Source: Cyclobacterium lianum (GTDB lineage: Bacteria > Bacteroidota > Bacteroidia > Cytophagales > Cyclobacteriaceae). From it: a DNA stretch of 64,000 bases. The translations under genes and the position numbers were made by a program. The notes beneath the pieces are model-generated. The model saw only the letters and a program-made list of their open reading frames with translations, ran no database searches and had not been told where the DNA came from. The stretch is taken from assembly GCF_900143075.1 (NCBI RefSeq), contig NZ_FRCY01000013.1:1-64000 (forward strand), in the 5' to 3' direction. Below, in pieces: positions 1-9,200 of the stretch. The first letter of the stretch is position 1. The number at the start of each line of letters is the position of its first letter.

Positions 1-74
1 TCCCGAACAGAGAAGTTAAGCCCTGCAGCGCCGATGGTACTGGGGTTACACCCGGGAGAGTAGGTCGCCGCCTC
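1..74 (+). rRNA. rrf: 5S ribosomal RNA, 3' part (cut by window edge)
   Basis: The first 74 bases match the 3' two-thirds of bacterial 5S rRNA: the conserved stretch around 'tcccgaacagagaagttaag', the loop E/helix IV region, and the closing 'gggagagtaggtcgccgcc'. The 5' part lies before the window, so an rRNA operon ends here on the + strand. A strong terminator follows within about 10 bases. Confidence 0.93.
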
Positions 75-82
75 ATTTATTC

Positions 83-118
83 AAAAGCCCTTTGGATCAC
101 ACCAGAAGGGCTTTTTTT
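83..118 (+). terminator. Rho-independent terminator of the rRNA operon
   Basis: AAAAGCCCTT (83-92) pairs perfectly with AAGGGCTTTT (106-115) across a 13-base loop and runs straight into a T7 tract. Its position directly after the 5S gene fits the end of the rRNA transcript. Confidence 0.9.
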
Positions 119-142
119 ATGCCCTGGGGCGAAGTAAATGTT

Positions 143-310
143 CACCACAGATTACGCAGATTCGCACAGATAGTATTTAGGAAAGGAGTCCGAAAGACAC
201 CACGGATAGCACAGATTTTCACAGATAGAATTTGAGTGTCAATGCAAAACCCCTCATATGTTCATCTATGCCTTATGTGGTTCCCTTTTTTTATAATATA
301 AGTGATATAC
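143..310. repeat. Partial copy of the CACCACAGAT repeat element
   Basis: This gene-free stretch starts with CACCACAGAT and repeated 'cagatt/cacagat' words. It then runs through 'gaatttgag.gtcaatgcaaaa', 'ctcatatgttc.tctatgccttatgtggttc' and a T-run. The same order of words occurs at 1912-1995, so this is a diverged copy of the left part of the larger element at 1912-2760. No coding potential is seen. Confidence 0.7.
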
Positions 311-327
311 CAAATTTTTAATTAACC

Positions 328-1440
328 TTATTTTTCAATCAGGCTAAATTTATAAAAATCCAAATTTTCTGCCTCGGTGGCAGGAAAATAGGAATTCATA
401 TAAAACTGACCGTCTAGCAGAAATGGATTGCGTAGCATGCGATCACTATTTTTTCCAAGGGAACTTTCCATTAGTTTTTTTCCATCTGTGTCAAATACGG
501 ACAAGTAACCAATGTTATTCATTGAATTCTCTTCATTAATGTCAATATGAAACCTGAAAATCTTATCGTTTTCAAAATCAATCAGCGGAACATCGAAGCT
601 TGTAAATAGTGTATTTCCAATTTGAGTTGTGCCTGTTGATTCCGGTGGCGAGAAATTTGTTCCATTTTCTATCTTTAAATCCAGGCTACTCATCGTGCTA
701 TTTGCCAGATTGTACATGAAAACTTTAGATGAAAATCCGAAGCCAAACACAATGTGGTTGTCTGTAATGTTGTACTTAGGCCTTTCGTGTTGCGCATAAG
801 TTGAATTGGGTTGTGTTTTAAACTCTTCGGGAAAAAAAATATCAAGTGGTATTAATTCGACCCGCAGGTTTTCATCAATCCTCATTTTTACAAATAAGGG
901 ATATTCCGGGTAATCCGCCTTCATTTGTAGATTTGGGCGGAATACCTGTAACACATATTCATTTTGATTGATAATCGGTACATGCGACATTGAACTTGTT
1001 ATATATAAGTCGTCTTCGTATTTGTCACCGAATAGGTTGCTTAGTTTGCTTAATATATCTATTTTTTTAATCGTTTCTCCAGAATTATTGATGATGTAAT
1101 AAGAAGGGAATGATTCAATTAAAAAGGTGCTGTCACTCAGGGGGAAGAAATCATTTATACCGCTGGAAATAGAATTGGGCCCATCACCTGTTTTAATGGT
1201 AATTTTCCTGATAAATTTGGTTTCCACCGGGTTGGTAATGACAATATTTTTAAACCGATCCAGGAATAAATGTTGGGGACTATCTGTATTTTCGATTGAA
1301 AATAAGGAAAAAACAGGGGACACAATCGTGTCCCCAAAAGCGATAGATTTTTTCTCTACTTCGAGATCATAATCTGGCGCTTGCCGTAAATCTCCCGGGT
1401 TACATGCAGTAAATACCAATAGGAGTGCAATGAATTTCAT
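328..1440 (-). CDS. DUF4221-like beta-propeller lipoprotein
   Basis: A 370-residue lipoprotein with a short signal peptide and a lipobox (FTAC, Cys13), so it is probably anchored in the periplasm or outer membrane. The rest is rich in beta-strand-like blocks with recurring patterns such as 'FLDRFKNIVI' and 'LFTSFDVPLIDFENDKIFRF', consistent with a six-bladed propeller. The overall look (N-terminal 'E.k.i..d...', mid 'FPEEF', C-terminal 'Y.y..F') resembles the Bacteroidota family DUF4221, whose function is unknown. It stands alone, 15 bases downstream of a doubtful small ORF at 1456-1653. Its start at 1440 is well placed because the signal peptide begins at residue 1. Family assignment is from memory and only moderately sure. 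Confidence 0.7.
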   Translation of the reverse strand: MKFIALLLVFTACNPGDLRQAPDYDLEVEKKSIAFGDTIVSPVFSLFSIENTDSPQHLFLDRFKNIVITNPVETKFIRKITIKTGDGPNSISSGINDFFPLSDSTFLIESFPSYYIINNSGETIKKIDILSKLSNLFGDKYEDDLYITSSMSHVPIINQNEYVLQVFRPNLQMKADYPEYPLFVKMRIDENLRVELIPLDIFFPEEFKTQPNSTYAQHERPKYNITDNHIVFGFGFSSKVFMYNLANSTMSSLDLKIENGTNFSPPESTGTTQIGNTLFTSFDVPLIDFENDKIFRFHIDINEENSMNNIGYLSVFDTDGKKLMESSLGKNSDRMLRNPFLLDGQFYMNSYFPATEAENLDFYKFSLIEK

Positions 1441-1455
1441 GTGTTAATATTTGTT

Positions 1456-1653
1456 TTAAGCGGTCAGATGCCTGCCTGTCGGCAGACAGGGAATCTCGCA
1501 TGATTTATAATCATCCCACTGTGTGACGGGTACGTCACGCTCGATTCCATGAGTTGGTGCAGGAAGAGTTGGGTCCATGACTATATTCCAATTATACTGC
1601 TCGCCATTACAAGTATCATAAACTGTTATATTCGCTATTAATTTCATTCCCAC
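1456..1653 (-). CDS. Doubtful small ORF, 65 aa
   Basis: An open frame with a GTG start at 1653 (an ATG lies at 1647) ends 15 bases before the DUF4221-like gene, so it could be a co-transcribed peptide. Its first ~40 residues look protein-like ('TCNGEQYNWNIVMDPTLP'). The last ~25 residues, however, are encoded by a dispersed 60-bp repeat (1491-1550) and by the palindrome 'cctgcctgtcggcagacagg', both of which recur as non-coding DNA. It may be a truncated gene whose end was replaced by repeat DNA, or not a gene at all. No function is recognised. Confidence 0.28.
   Translation of the reverse strand: MGMKLIANITVYDTCNGEQYNWNIVMDPTLPAPTHGIERDVPVTQWDDYKSCEIPCLPTGRHLTA
1491..1550 (-). repeat. Dispersed 60-bp repeat, copy a
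   Basis: It shares with 52390-52450 and 52511-52570 the ends 'gaatctcgcatg' and 'tcgatt.cat' and the core 'ttataatcatc'. Total lengths are nearly identical (60, 61 and 60 bp). In this copy ATGATT and AATCAT form a perfect stem around TAT, and GTGACG/CGTCAC form a second stem. The palindrome CCTGTCGGCAGACAGG lies beside it. Read on the minus strand it begins ATGGAATCGAGC and supplies the C-terminus of the doubtful ORF 1456-1653. Confidence 0.75.
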
Positions 1654-1911
1654 TATATTATTGGTTTAAATTAATAAAATATTTGTTAAGAAGAAATCTG
1701 GTAAGCGATGTTTCCCGTGAATGGTAGGTTTTTTCCTACGATTGTTCACCATGGGAAGTCGGCAAGTAGCTGAACAGATAGGTAAAGAAGCCGCGCCTGG
1801 CATCTCCGCTAGCTGATTGGTTGACAGGTTGTTTTTTTTCGAACTGTAGCATCGCATGCTCTTTGGTAAACGCCAAAAGGTTTTTTTAGGGCCGGGAGCA
1901 AAGGAAATTCT

Positions 1912-2760
1912 CACCACAGATAGTACAGATTCGCACAGATTGAATTTGAGTATCAATGCAAAAATCCCTTATATGTTCTTCTATACCTTATGTGGTTCTT
2001 TTTTTAAACCATATAAGACATATAAGGAAATATAAGGGTTAGGGCACGAGCGGGAGAAATCCCAGCAAATTGGTGGCCATCCGAGGGTATAAGAAATAGT
2101 CATTAAGGATTTTATCCAACCAGAATAGGATCCGAAGAACCCCTTATATGTTCTTCTCTGCCTTATGTGGTTCCCTTTTTTTACCATATAAGGACACATA
2201 AATATATCGTAACCCCTTCCATGTCCTTATTTTCCTTATGTGGTTCTTTTTTCAAACCATATAAGACATATAAGGAAATATAAGGGTTAGGGCACGAGCG
2301 GGAGAAATCCCAGCAAATTGGTAGCCATCCGGGGGTGTAAGAAATAGTCATTAAGGATTTTATCCAACCTGAATAGGATCCGAAGAACCCCTTATATGTT
2401 CTTCTATGCCTTATATGGTTCCTTTTTTTTACCATATAAGGACACATAAATATATCGTAACCCCTTCCATGTCCTTATTTTCCTTATGTGGTTCTTTTTT
2501 CAAACCATATAAGACATATAAGGAAATATAAGGGTTAGGGCACGAGCGGGAGAAATCCCAGCAAATTGGTAGCCATCCGGGGGTGTAAGAAATAGTCATT
2601 AAGGATTTTATCCAACCTGAATAGGATCCGAAGAACCCCTTATATGTTCTTCTATGCCTTATATGGTTCCTTTTTTTTAAACCATATAAGTGGTATAAGG
2701 GCATATTAGGCTTAGACCACAAAGAAAAAAATCTGTGGAAATCTGGGTTCATCTGTGGTG
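1912..2760. repeat. Non-coding repeat element bounded by inverted CACCACAGAT
   Basis: CACCACAGAT at 1912-1921 and its exact reverse complement ATCTGTGGTG at 2751-2760 bound about 850 bp that contain no convincing gene. Inside each end are extra 'cacagatt' or 'aaatctg' words. The middle is filled by the tandem array at 1968-2705. A diverged partial copy lies at 143-310, and the sequence just outside the left ends ('gggcc.gg.gc.aag.aaat') is also similar, so the true boundary may be slightly further out. No transposase is present. A MITE-like or REP-like element is possible but unproven. Confidence 0.6.
1968..2705. repeat. Tandem array: 175-bp unit, two 248-bp units, partial unit
   Basis: Units beginning 'cttatatgttctt' start at 1968, 2143, 2391 and 2639, giving spacings of 175, 248 and 248 bp. 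Units 2 and 3 are nearly identical. Unit 1 lacks a 73-bp internal block that is itself a second copy of the 'cttatgtggttc-T-run-accatataag' module, so the repeat is hierarchical. Each module is palindromic: for example CCTTATATGGT (2409-2419) pairs perfectly with ACCATATAAGG (2431-2441) around a T-rich loop. Open frames here are near-identical low-quality translations of the repeat and are not genes. Confidence 0.9.
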
Positions 2761-2780
2761 AATCCTTCAGCGAAATAATT

Positions 2781-2814
2781 GAAAATAAAATAGCCTCCCT
2801 AATAAGAGAGGCTA
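2781..2814 (-). terminator. Terminator of the small heat-shock gene
   Basis: TAGCCTC (2791-2797) pairs with GAGGCTA (2808-2814). Read on the minus strand, the stem is followed by a T-rich run. It lies 25 bases after the stop codon of the Hsp20 gene. Confidence 0.75.
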
Positions 2815-2838
2815 TCTGATCAATTCCCGGATTTTTAT

Positions 2839-3294
2839 TTACCCTACAGTAATTTGCTTTACCTTATTCTGGATTTCCTTTTTGGGTATGCTGACCAAAA
2901 GAATGCCATCCTTGTACTGGGCATTGATGTTGTCAATGTCCGCTTTCTCTTCAGGTAGGAAAAAGGACCTTTGGAAGGATTCATAATGAAACTCCCTTCT
3001 GGTTACCTGATCTGTTTCTTCCTGAGCTTCGGATTTCTTTTCTGAAGCGATCACCAGGTGCTCATTTTCATAAGAGATGTTGAAATCTTCTTTTTTCAGA
3101 CCGGGAACGGCCAGTTCCAACAGGTAATTTTTATCATTTTCTTTGATATTGACTGCCGGTACGCTGGCTTTGAAACGGCTCAGGGGAGCACCCAGGTCAA
3201 ATGCCGAAGGCATGTCGAATAACCTGTCAAACAAATTGTCAAAGGCAGGTACCTGGGATCTTTTTCCGTTGTTTGCTACTTTCATCAGTGTCAT
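2839..3294 (-). CDS. Small heat-shock protein, Hsp20/alpha-crystallin family
   Basis: At 151 residues this has the usual length of a bacterial class A small heat-shock protein, an ATP-independent holdase that binds unfolding proteins in the cytoplasm. The alpha-crystallin domain covers about residues 42-140. It has the N-terminal block 'LELAVPGLKKEDFNISYENE', the beta-strand 'FQRSFFLPEEKADIDNI', and the family signature 'YKDGILLVSIPKKE' near the C-terminus. The C-terminal I-x-I/V element could be 'VKQITV'. ATG codons at 3294 and 3285 both fit. It is monocistronic: its own terminator lies downstream, and upstream there is a 177-bp gap holding widely spaced GACAAT (3389) and ATTGTC (3425) half-sites that might be regulatory. 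Confidence 0.95.
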   Translation of the reverse strand: MTLMKVANNGKRSQVPAFDNLFDRLFDMPSAFDLGAPLSRFKASVPAVNIKENDKNYLLELAVPGLKKEDFNISYENEHLVIASEKKSEAQEETDQVTRREFHYESFQRSFFLPEEKADIDNINAQYKDGILLVSIPKKEIQNKVKQITVG

Positions 3295-3471
3295 GGCTAT
3301 AATAGTTTTTGGTTTTACAATGCTTTTTTCTTCTTGAAAAACAAACCAAATGCCATTTTTAAAATAGCTATAAACAACTGAAAATTAAGACAATAAGTCA
3401 TAGGGGAGCTCTAAAATAAGTCAAATTGTCTAATTAAATTTTGAAATAATGCCAAAATGTCAATACTGTAA

Positions 3472-4746
3472 TCAGTCGTAAAATAGCCCTGGAAGCCACA
3501 GGCTGATTTCGGGAATGTAGGTGAGCAGCATCAGTACTCCCAAACTGACCAATAAAAATGGGAATCCTGCCCTGGCAATTTTTTCTATGGAAACCTGCCC
3601 TATACTGGAGGCCACAAACAGGCACACCCCCACAGGAGGTGTAGTCAGGCCAATGACCAGATTAAAAACCATGATGATGGCAAATTGTACAGGATCCACA
3701 CCTACCTGCATGGCTACTCCCAGCAGAACAGGAAAAAGGATTAAAAGTGCTGCTATGGTTTCCATAAATGCCCCTATAAAAATCAGGAGCAAATTGATCA
3801 ATAGCAATAAGATCCATTTGTTTTCGGTGAGTTCCAGCAGGCTGTTGGCGATCAAAAGGGGCAGTTCCTCCACCGTCATGATCCAGGCAAAGAGGTTCGC
3901 AAAACCTACCAGTACCATCAATGCTGCAGTGGTTTTGGCCGATTGCAGCAAAATGGCTGGTATCATCTTCAATTTCAACTCCCTGTAAACCCAAAGACCG
4001 ATGGCAACAGCATAAATGACCGCAACTATAGAAGCTTCAGTGGGAGTGAAAACCCCGCCAATAATGCCAAAAAGAATTACAAAAGTCATCATGATCGCCC
4101 AAAATGCTTGTATAAAGCTTTTGAATATTACCCTTAGAGGTTGTTTGTTGCTTTTGGGGTATTTCTTCTTCACGGCAATAAGGTAGGTAGTCAGCATAAA
4201 GCCCAGACCCAGCAGCAAACCAGGGACAATTCCGGCTACGAATAATTTTCCTACAGATAAACCCGTCAATGTAGCCGCAATGATCATGGGAAGGCTGGGA
4301 GGAATAACCGGTCCTATGGTGGAAGATGAGGCGGTTACGGCACAGGAAAAGGGAGCATCATACCCCTCTTTTTTCATGGCAGGGATCATGACTGAACCTA
4401 TACTGGCAGTATCGGCTATGGCCGTACCGGAGATGCCTCCAAATAGCATAGAGGCCCCTACATTGGCCAGGCCCAGTCCTCCTCTGATATGTCCCAGGAG
4501 GGCATTGCAAAAATTGATGATCCTTTGGGTGATTCCGCTGGCATTCATCAGGTTGCCAGCCAGGATAAAACCTGGAATGCTGAGTAAGACAAACACATCT
4601 ATGCCGGCATACATCTTTTGAGGAATGACCATCAATGGAATATCGCTAAAGATCAGGTAGGTGAAAGCGGAAATCCCCAGGGCAAAAGCGATAGGGAAAC
4701 CCAGGATCAGTAAAATCAGGAACACCAGAAAAAGCAAAACGGTCAT
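3472..4746 (-). CDS. dctM: TRAP transporter large permease subunit
   Basis: A 424-residue, very hydrophobic protein with about 12 predicted membrane segments, matching the DctM family in length. It is the catalytic transmembrane subunit of a tripartite ATP-independent periplasmic transporter, driving uptake of an organic acid by sodium or proton symport. Visible family blocks are 'LLSIPGFILAGNLMNASG', 'GGISGTAIADTASIGSVMIP', 'SSTIGPVIPPSLPMI' and 'TPPVGVCLFVASSIG'. Its start overlaps the stop of dctQ by 4 bases. The order dctP-dctQ-dctM on one strand is a complete TRAP system. The substrate is probably a carboxylate such as a C4-dicarboxylate or sugar acid. Confidence 0.95.
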   Translation of the reverse strand: MTVLLFLVFLILLILGFPIAFALGISAFTYLIFSDIPLMVIPQKMYAGIDVFVLLSIPGFILAGNLMNASGITQRIINFCNALLGHIRGGLGLANVGASMLFGGISGTAIADTASIGSVMIPAMKKEGYDAPFSCAVTASSSTIGPVIPPSLPMIIAATLTGLSVGKLFVAGIVPGLLLGLGFMLTTYLIAVKKKYPKSNKQPLRVIFKSFIQAFWAIMMTFVILFGIIGGVFTPTEASIVAVIYAVAIGLWVYRELKLKMIPAILLQSAKTTAALMVLVGFANLFAWIMTVEELPLLIANSLLELTENKWILLLLINLLLIFIGAFMETIAALLILFPVLLGVAMQVGVDPVQFAIIMVFNLVIGLTTPPVGVCLFVASSIGQVSIEKIARAGFPFLLVSLGVLMLLTYIPEISLWLPGLFYD

Positions 4747-5204
4747 TTGATCTTCTTTAATAGTTCAAAAACACTATACAGACCCACAAAAAAACCCATA
4801 ATGGCCATAGCACCATACATAAAGGCCATGTTGAGATGGAGCGAAGGAGATTTTTGTAAGGTGACGATATCCATCAGGGGGAGACTAAACGCGAATTGGG
4901 TAAACATCAGACAACTGATCAACACCAGGATAAAAACCTCCATTTTGGATTTTGTCTTAGGAGACAGCCTGTCCAGTAGCGTATTGACACTCACATAGCC
5001 ATTGTCTTTTACAGCAAGGGCGGCACCGATGCTAACGAGGTAGATAAAACAAAACCGGGCCAACTCCTCCGTCCAGTTTGGTGACCAGGGGAGCGCATAT
5101 CTGGCTACAACCTGCAGTACCACCACCGCAATCATCATGACAAAACTCAGGTTCAGGAAAAACCCCAGAATTTTGTCCAATAGGGGAAAATGGGTCTTGA
5201 TCAT
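4743..5204 (-). CDS. dctQ: TRAP transporter small permease subunit
   Basis: A 153-residue protein with four predicted membrane helices. Typical DctQ features are the first helix 'FVMMIAVVVLQVVARYALP', the 'WTEELARFCFIYLVSIGAAL' block and a C-terminal helix 'FMYGAMAIMGFFVGLYSVFE'. DctQ bridges the substrate-binding protein and the large permease in the inner membrane. The gene overlaps dctM and dctP by 4 bases on each side, which indicates translational coupling in one operon. Confidence 0.93.
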   Translation of the reverse strand: MIKTHFPLLDKILGFFLNLSFVMMIAVVVLQVVARYALPWSPNWTEELARFCFIYLVSIGAALAVKDNGYVSVNTLLDRLSPKTKSKMEVFILVLISCLMFTQFAFSLPLMDIVTLQKSPSLHLNMAFMYGAMAIMGFFVGLYSVFELLKKIK

Positions 5205-6211
5205 TCTACCTGCTGGATTCTGTTTAACAAATCGATCTGATCGGCATCAAAAGCTTCCATTACTGCCCTGTTGGCGGCCTTCCGGAATGCTTCTTTGTCC
5301 ACTTCTATGAATTCCATGCCCTGGTCCAAAAGGAATTGGTAATCTTTCTTCTCCTGCACCAGAAACAACTCATGCTCATACTCCTGCATCACCGCAGCAG
5401 CTTCATCAATGACTTGCTGAAGGTCAGGCGGCAGGATTTCGTACTTTTTATTGCTCATCACCACATAGGCCCAGCTTTTCACATGTTCGGTCAGCATGCA
5501 ATATTTTTGCACCTCGTACAATCCCGCATCCTTGATCAAAGCGAATGGGTTTTCCTGACCATGTATGGTAGATTGTTGCAATGCGGTAAATACTTCCGAA
5601 AAGGCCATGGGAGTAGGTTTTGCACCCAGGGCACTCCAGGTATCTACGTACAGCGAGACAGCCGGCACCCGCAGGATCATTCCCTGCAGCTCCTCCGGAT
5701 GCCGGATGGGGCGGTTAGCCGTAAGGTTGCGGGCTCCTCTTTCAAACCAGGCGATGGGTCTGAATCCGGCAACGTCCAGAATATGTTGCTCTATCTCTTC
5801 TCCAAGGGGGCCACCGGCTACCTTTTTCAGGTGATCGGAATCGCGGATGGCAAAGGGGGTGGCACACAAAATGGATTTGGGCAGGCTCCAGCTCTGAAGG
5901 GATTCTCCGGTGATCATGATATCGGCACTGCCTACAAGGAGTCCGGTAAGGACATCCATTTCTTTCCCCAGTTGTTCATTGGGATAGACTTTTACTTCCA
6001 GCCGGCCATTGGATCTTTTCTTCACTTCCTCGGCAAACTTCAGGCTGGCCTGGTGCCAGCCATGTTGGCTGTTGGCCAGGTGACCAAATCTCAGTACATA
6101 TTCGGGTTTGTTTTTTCCTCCATCGCTACAGCCCGTTACTGTCAGCGCTATTAAAAATAGGAATAAGTGCAAAGCAAATTTTGGGTGCATTGTTTTTGAC
6201 ATCAAAACCAT
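5201..6211 (-). CDS. dctP: TRAP transporter substrate-binding lipoprotein
   Basis: The 336-residue periplasmic receptor of the TRAP system. The N-terminus carries a signal with lipobox 'LTVTGC', so it is lipid-anchored, which is less common than a free periplasmic DctP. Family blocks include 'LRFGHLANSQHGWHQASLKF', 'NEQLGKEMDVLTGLLVGSADI', the substrate-carboxylate arginine region 'GMILRVPAVSLYVDTW' and 'LGAKPTPMAFSEVFTALQQ'. ATG codons at 6211, 6202 and 6190 are all possible starts, and the last two give tighter signal peptides. It is the first gene of dctPQM. A 68-bp gap separates it from the giant surface-protein gene on the same strand. Confidence 0.94.
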   Translation of the reverse strand: MVLMSKTMHPKFALHLFLFLIALTVTGCSDGGKNKPEYVLRFGHLANSQHGWHQASLKFAEEVKKRSNGRLEVKVYPNEQLGKEMDVLTGLLVGSADIMITGESLQSWSLPKSILCATPFAIRDSDHLKKVAGGPLGEEIEQHILDVAGFRPIAWFERGARNLTANRPIRHPEELQGMILRVPAVSLYVDTWSALGAKPTPMAFSEVFTALQQSTIHGQENPFALIKDAGLYEVQKYCMLTEHVKSWAYVVMSNKKYEILPPDLQQVIDEAAAVMQEYEHELFLVQEKKDYQFLLDQGMEFIEVDKEAFRKAANRAVMEAFDADQIDLLNRIQQVE

Positions 6212-6279
6212 TGTGCCGGGTTATGGCTTTTCAAATTGCTTTCAAAGTACAAAAAAATTCGGCCACAGCCTTTTCTTTT

Positions 6280-9200
6280 CTAAAATTTAGCCCCGACCAC
6301 CACGGTTTTTCTGATCTGCAGGACCTTACCGTCCGGGTGGAACAATTCACAGGAAACAATATAGTAACCCGCATTGACTTTTTCTCCCCTTTCGTTGGTA
6401 CCATCCCAGGTGTAAAAACCACTGCTACCCCATATCTCATTTTGACACAGCTCCCTGATGGGTATACCTGTAGGTGAAAATATCCTTAAAGTGGCCTGGT
6501 AGCCGGGCCTTTCCATTTTGTAGGAAATGGTAGTAAATGGCTGTTCCCCCGTCGCTTGTGGTACAAATACCTCAGGTGAAAGGTGAATGCCCCAGTCCTG
6601 TGAGGGATCGTCAAAAACCTGTGAATTTCTGAACCCCGGACTTGCATGGCCTACATGAGCGCTTGCCGAATGCCAGTTTTCGGGATCATTGACCGGTGAC
6701 ATTACAGAGTATCTTTCCAGCGAGATGCCCTTTACATCCCTCAGAAATCCATGGTGCATGCTTTCATCATAATCCAACCTTTCTTCCCAAAGCTCTCCAG
6801 GGTCCAGCAATACTACCGAACCGGAACGGATGGGGAAGCTGGGCAACGACATCTCCCAGAAATTTTCTCTATTGGCAGTGGGATATTGTGTTGCGAGTTT
6901 TTCCCTGTCCGTGGTGAGTACCAGGTAGCTGAAGGGGTCCATGATCAGATCCTCACCCGATATCACCCTTCTATTGGCGGTTTCCCCGTCTACTTTATTG
7001 GCCAACTTCCAGTTTTTCAGATTCAATATCTTTGGCGAGTTGTTGTACACTTCTACAAATTTTGGCGCTCCTGCCGGGGGATTAAACAAGACCTCATTCA
7101 GCAGCAGGTCTCCTTCCTCGGCGGGCACAGGAATTTTGATCCAGGCATGGTTGGCTTCGGTAGCTATGGCATTGCCCGCACAATCTCTCCAGGAAATAAC
7201 ACGCAGTTCATAAGCCTGATTTTCCTGCAGTTCCGATTCCAGGACGATGACCCATTGGTATTGATTGGTGGGGTCGGGGTAGGAATCCAGTATGTGTACT
7301 GCGGGCCTCAATTGAAATTCGCTGGTGGAATTATTGACTCCGGCAGGCTTTGAAAATTTGAGCAACAGTTGATTTCCCTCTCGGGGAATTGCAGAAAGGA
7401 GTTTCGGGGCCTGCCGATCAGGGCTATCGTCAAATGCACTGTTTTTTGCTCCGGGAGTACCTCTGCGTTCACTGCTCGATGGGGCATAGTTTTCAGGTGA
7501 TTGGCAGGGATTAAATGGGTTGATCAGCTCCAGGCTGAAACCATTACCGGCAATTTCTCCTCCCAGGGGCATGGAGGGATCATAAATCAGGCGGTCTACC
7601 AGATCTCCCTGGCTGTTGTAGAGAGACATTTCATCGCCGCCATTGAGTATCGTTGGCCAATGCCGCAGACCCAATACCTGACCGAAGGGGGCAAAAGCTT
7701 TTTTCATCCCTTCCGGACAGAGAATCAGGTACTCACCGGCAGCCAGTGTCTCCCTGGGCAGGCTGGTTTCACTCCGTGAGTTGGCAACTTTCATTCCGCC
7801 CAAATGGAAGGATTTGTCCGTAGGATTGTAGATTTCAATGTATTCGCTTTCCGGAAGTGGATTGCCAGACCTGGGTGCCGGCATGATTTCATTGATGACC
7901 AGCTCTCTAAACGAGGGTATTTCTGGCGGCTGATAGCTGAAGGCCATGGATTGATGGGTTATTGCATGGCCATCCAGGTCCTCCAATGAGTGGATTTCCA
8001 ATACAATTTCCTGACCGCTTTCCCAACCACTCTCGAAGGTAAGCAGTACCTCCTTTCCCTCGTTCTCCAGAATGACTTCACCTGGAGAAATGCCCTCAAT
8101 TGCATAAAATTCCGGAACCAGGGCCAAAACGGGATTCAACGCTTTATCGAAATAGAGAAGTAGACGATTTCCAGGCAAGGGTACTACGGCCTGCAACTCA
8201 GGAGGGAAGGGGTCCCATTCCAGCTGCCTGAGACTTCCCGACATGAGGCTTCCGTTTGCAGCGTTCCGGGGAGGTATTTTTAAAGTCCATAGGCTACCGG
8301 AGGTTAAAGGCTCATCGATGATCAATTGAATCTGGTTGGGTTGACTTTTATTGAGCAGCGAGACTACGCTCCGTTCATCTTCCAGAAGACGAAACTCCCC
8401 TTCCCAGAAATTGGCTGTATCTAAAGGTTGGAGCTGATTGATCAGGACTAACTGTGGATGTTCAACCCAGAGGTCATAAATACCGTCAATATAGAGCAAC
8501 CGCGTCTGAAAGGGCAAACCATTCGCGCCGTTTTTTGCCAGGATAGGCTGAATGAACACTGAGAGGCTGTCGTTTAGCTGAAGCGGCTCCGCCAACCGAA
8601 TTTTTGCCTGGTATGTGTTTTCCATCAGCAATACATGCTCTGCCTGGGTATCGCTAATACGATAATTTTCAGGAAAAAGCAAGGTCGCCGGATCCGGATA
8701 ACCCGTGAAAGTTACCATGAGGTGTTGCTCGTCCCAGATTTCTACTGCGCCGACGCTCATATATTCATTGCCAATAGTTGTACTGATAGCTGAAGCAGTT
8801 TCTCCGCTTATAGCCCGGACCTTGGGAATCATCACTCTGAGCTGCTTGTCCAGGAGCGGATTTTGAGAGTGGATGGTCAGCTTGAGCCGATCCTCTGAAA
8901 GGTAAGCCTCCTGAGCAAGACTTGCGGCTACCCAGACCGAATCGGGCTTTTCAATGGCTTTGGTCCAGACCAATTCAATCACAAAAGGAGACCTTAGAAA
9001 GGCCGTATCGATTGCGGGAGCCAGGGTGTCCCAGGTAAAATCCCGGTGGATGCTTCGGCTCATTTCGGCTCCGTAGAGATCCCGGAGCTGATGCACACTG
9101 AGCCGGTATGCGCTGCCCGTAGTCCAGGCTGAATCAAATTCAAGACTTACCTGGCTGGAATGGGGCATGGATAGTTTGGAGGGATGGCCTACTCCCCCAT

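Noticed and set aside
1666-1956. Minus-strand frame of 96 codons in the repeat region
   Set aside because: No family look; it covers part of the repeat element and has low-complexity sequence.
1968-2705. CRISPR array
   Set aside because: Unit length is 175-248 bp with no unique spacers; not CRISPR-like.
1981-2752. Three near-identical minus-strand frames
   Set aside because: They are translations of the tandem repeat units, identical because the DNA is repeated, not because of selection on protein.
5336-6154. Long + strand frame of 272 codons
   Set aside because: Antisense to dctP, which has clear TRAP receptor motifs.
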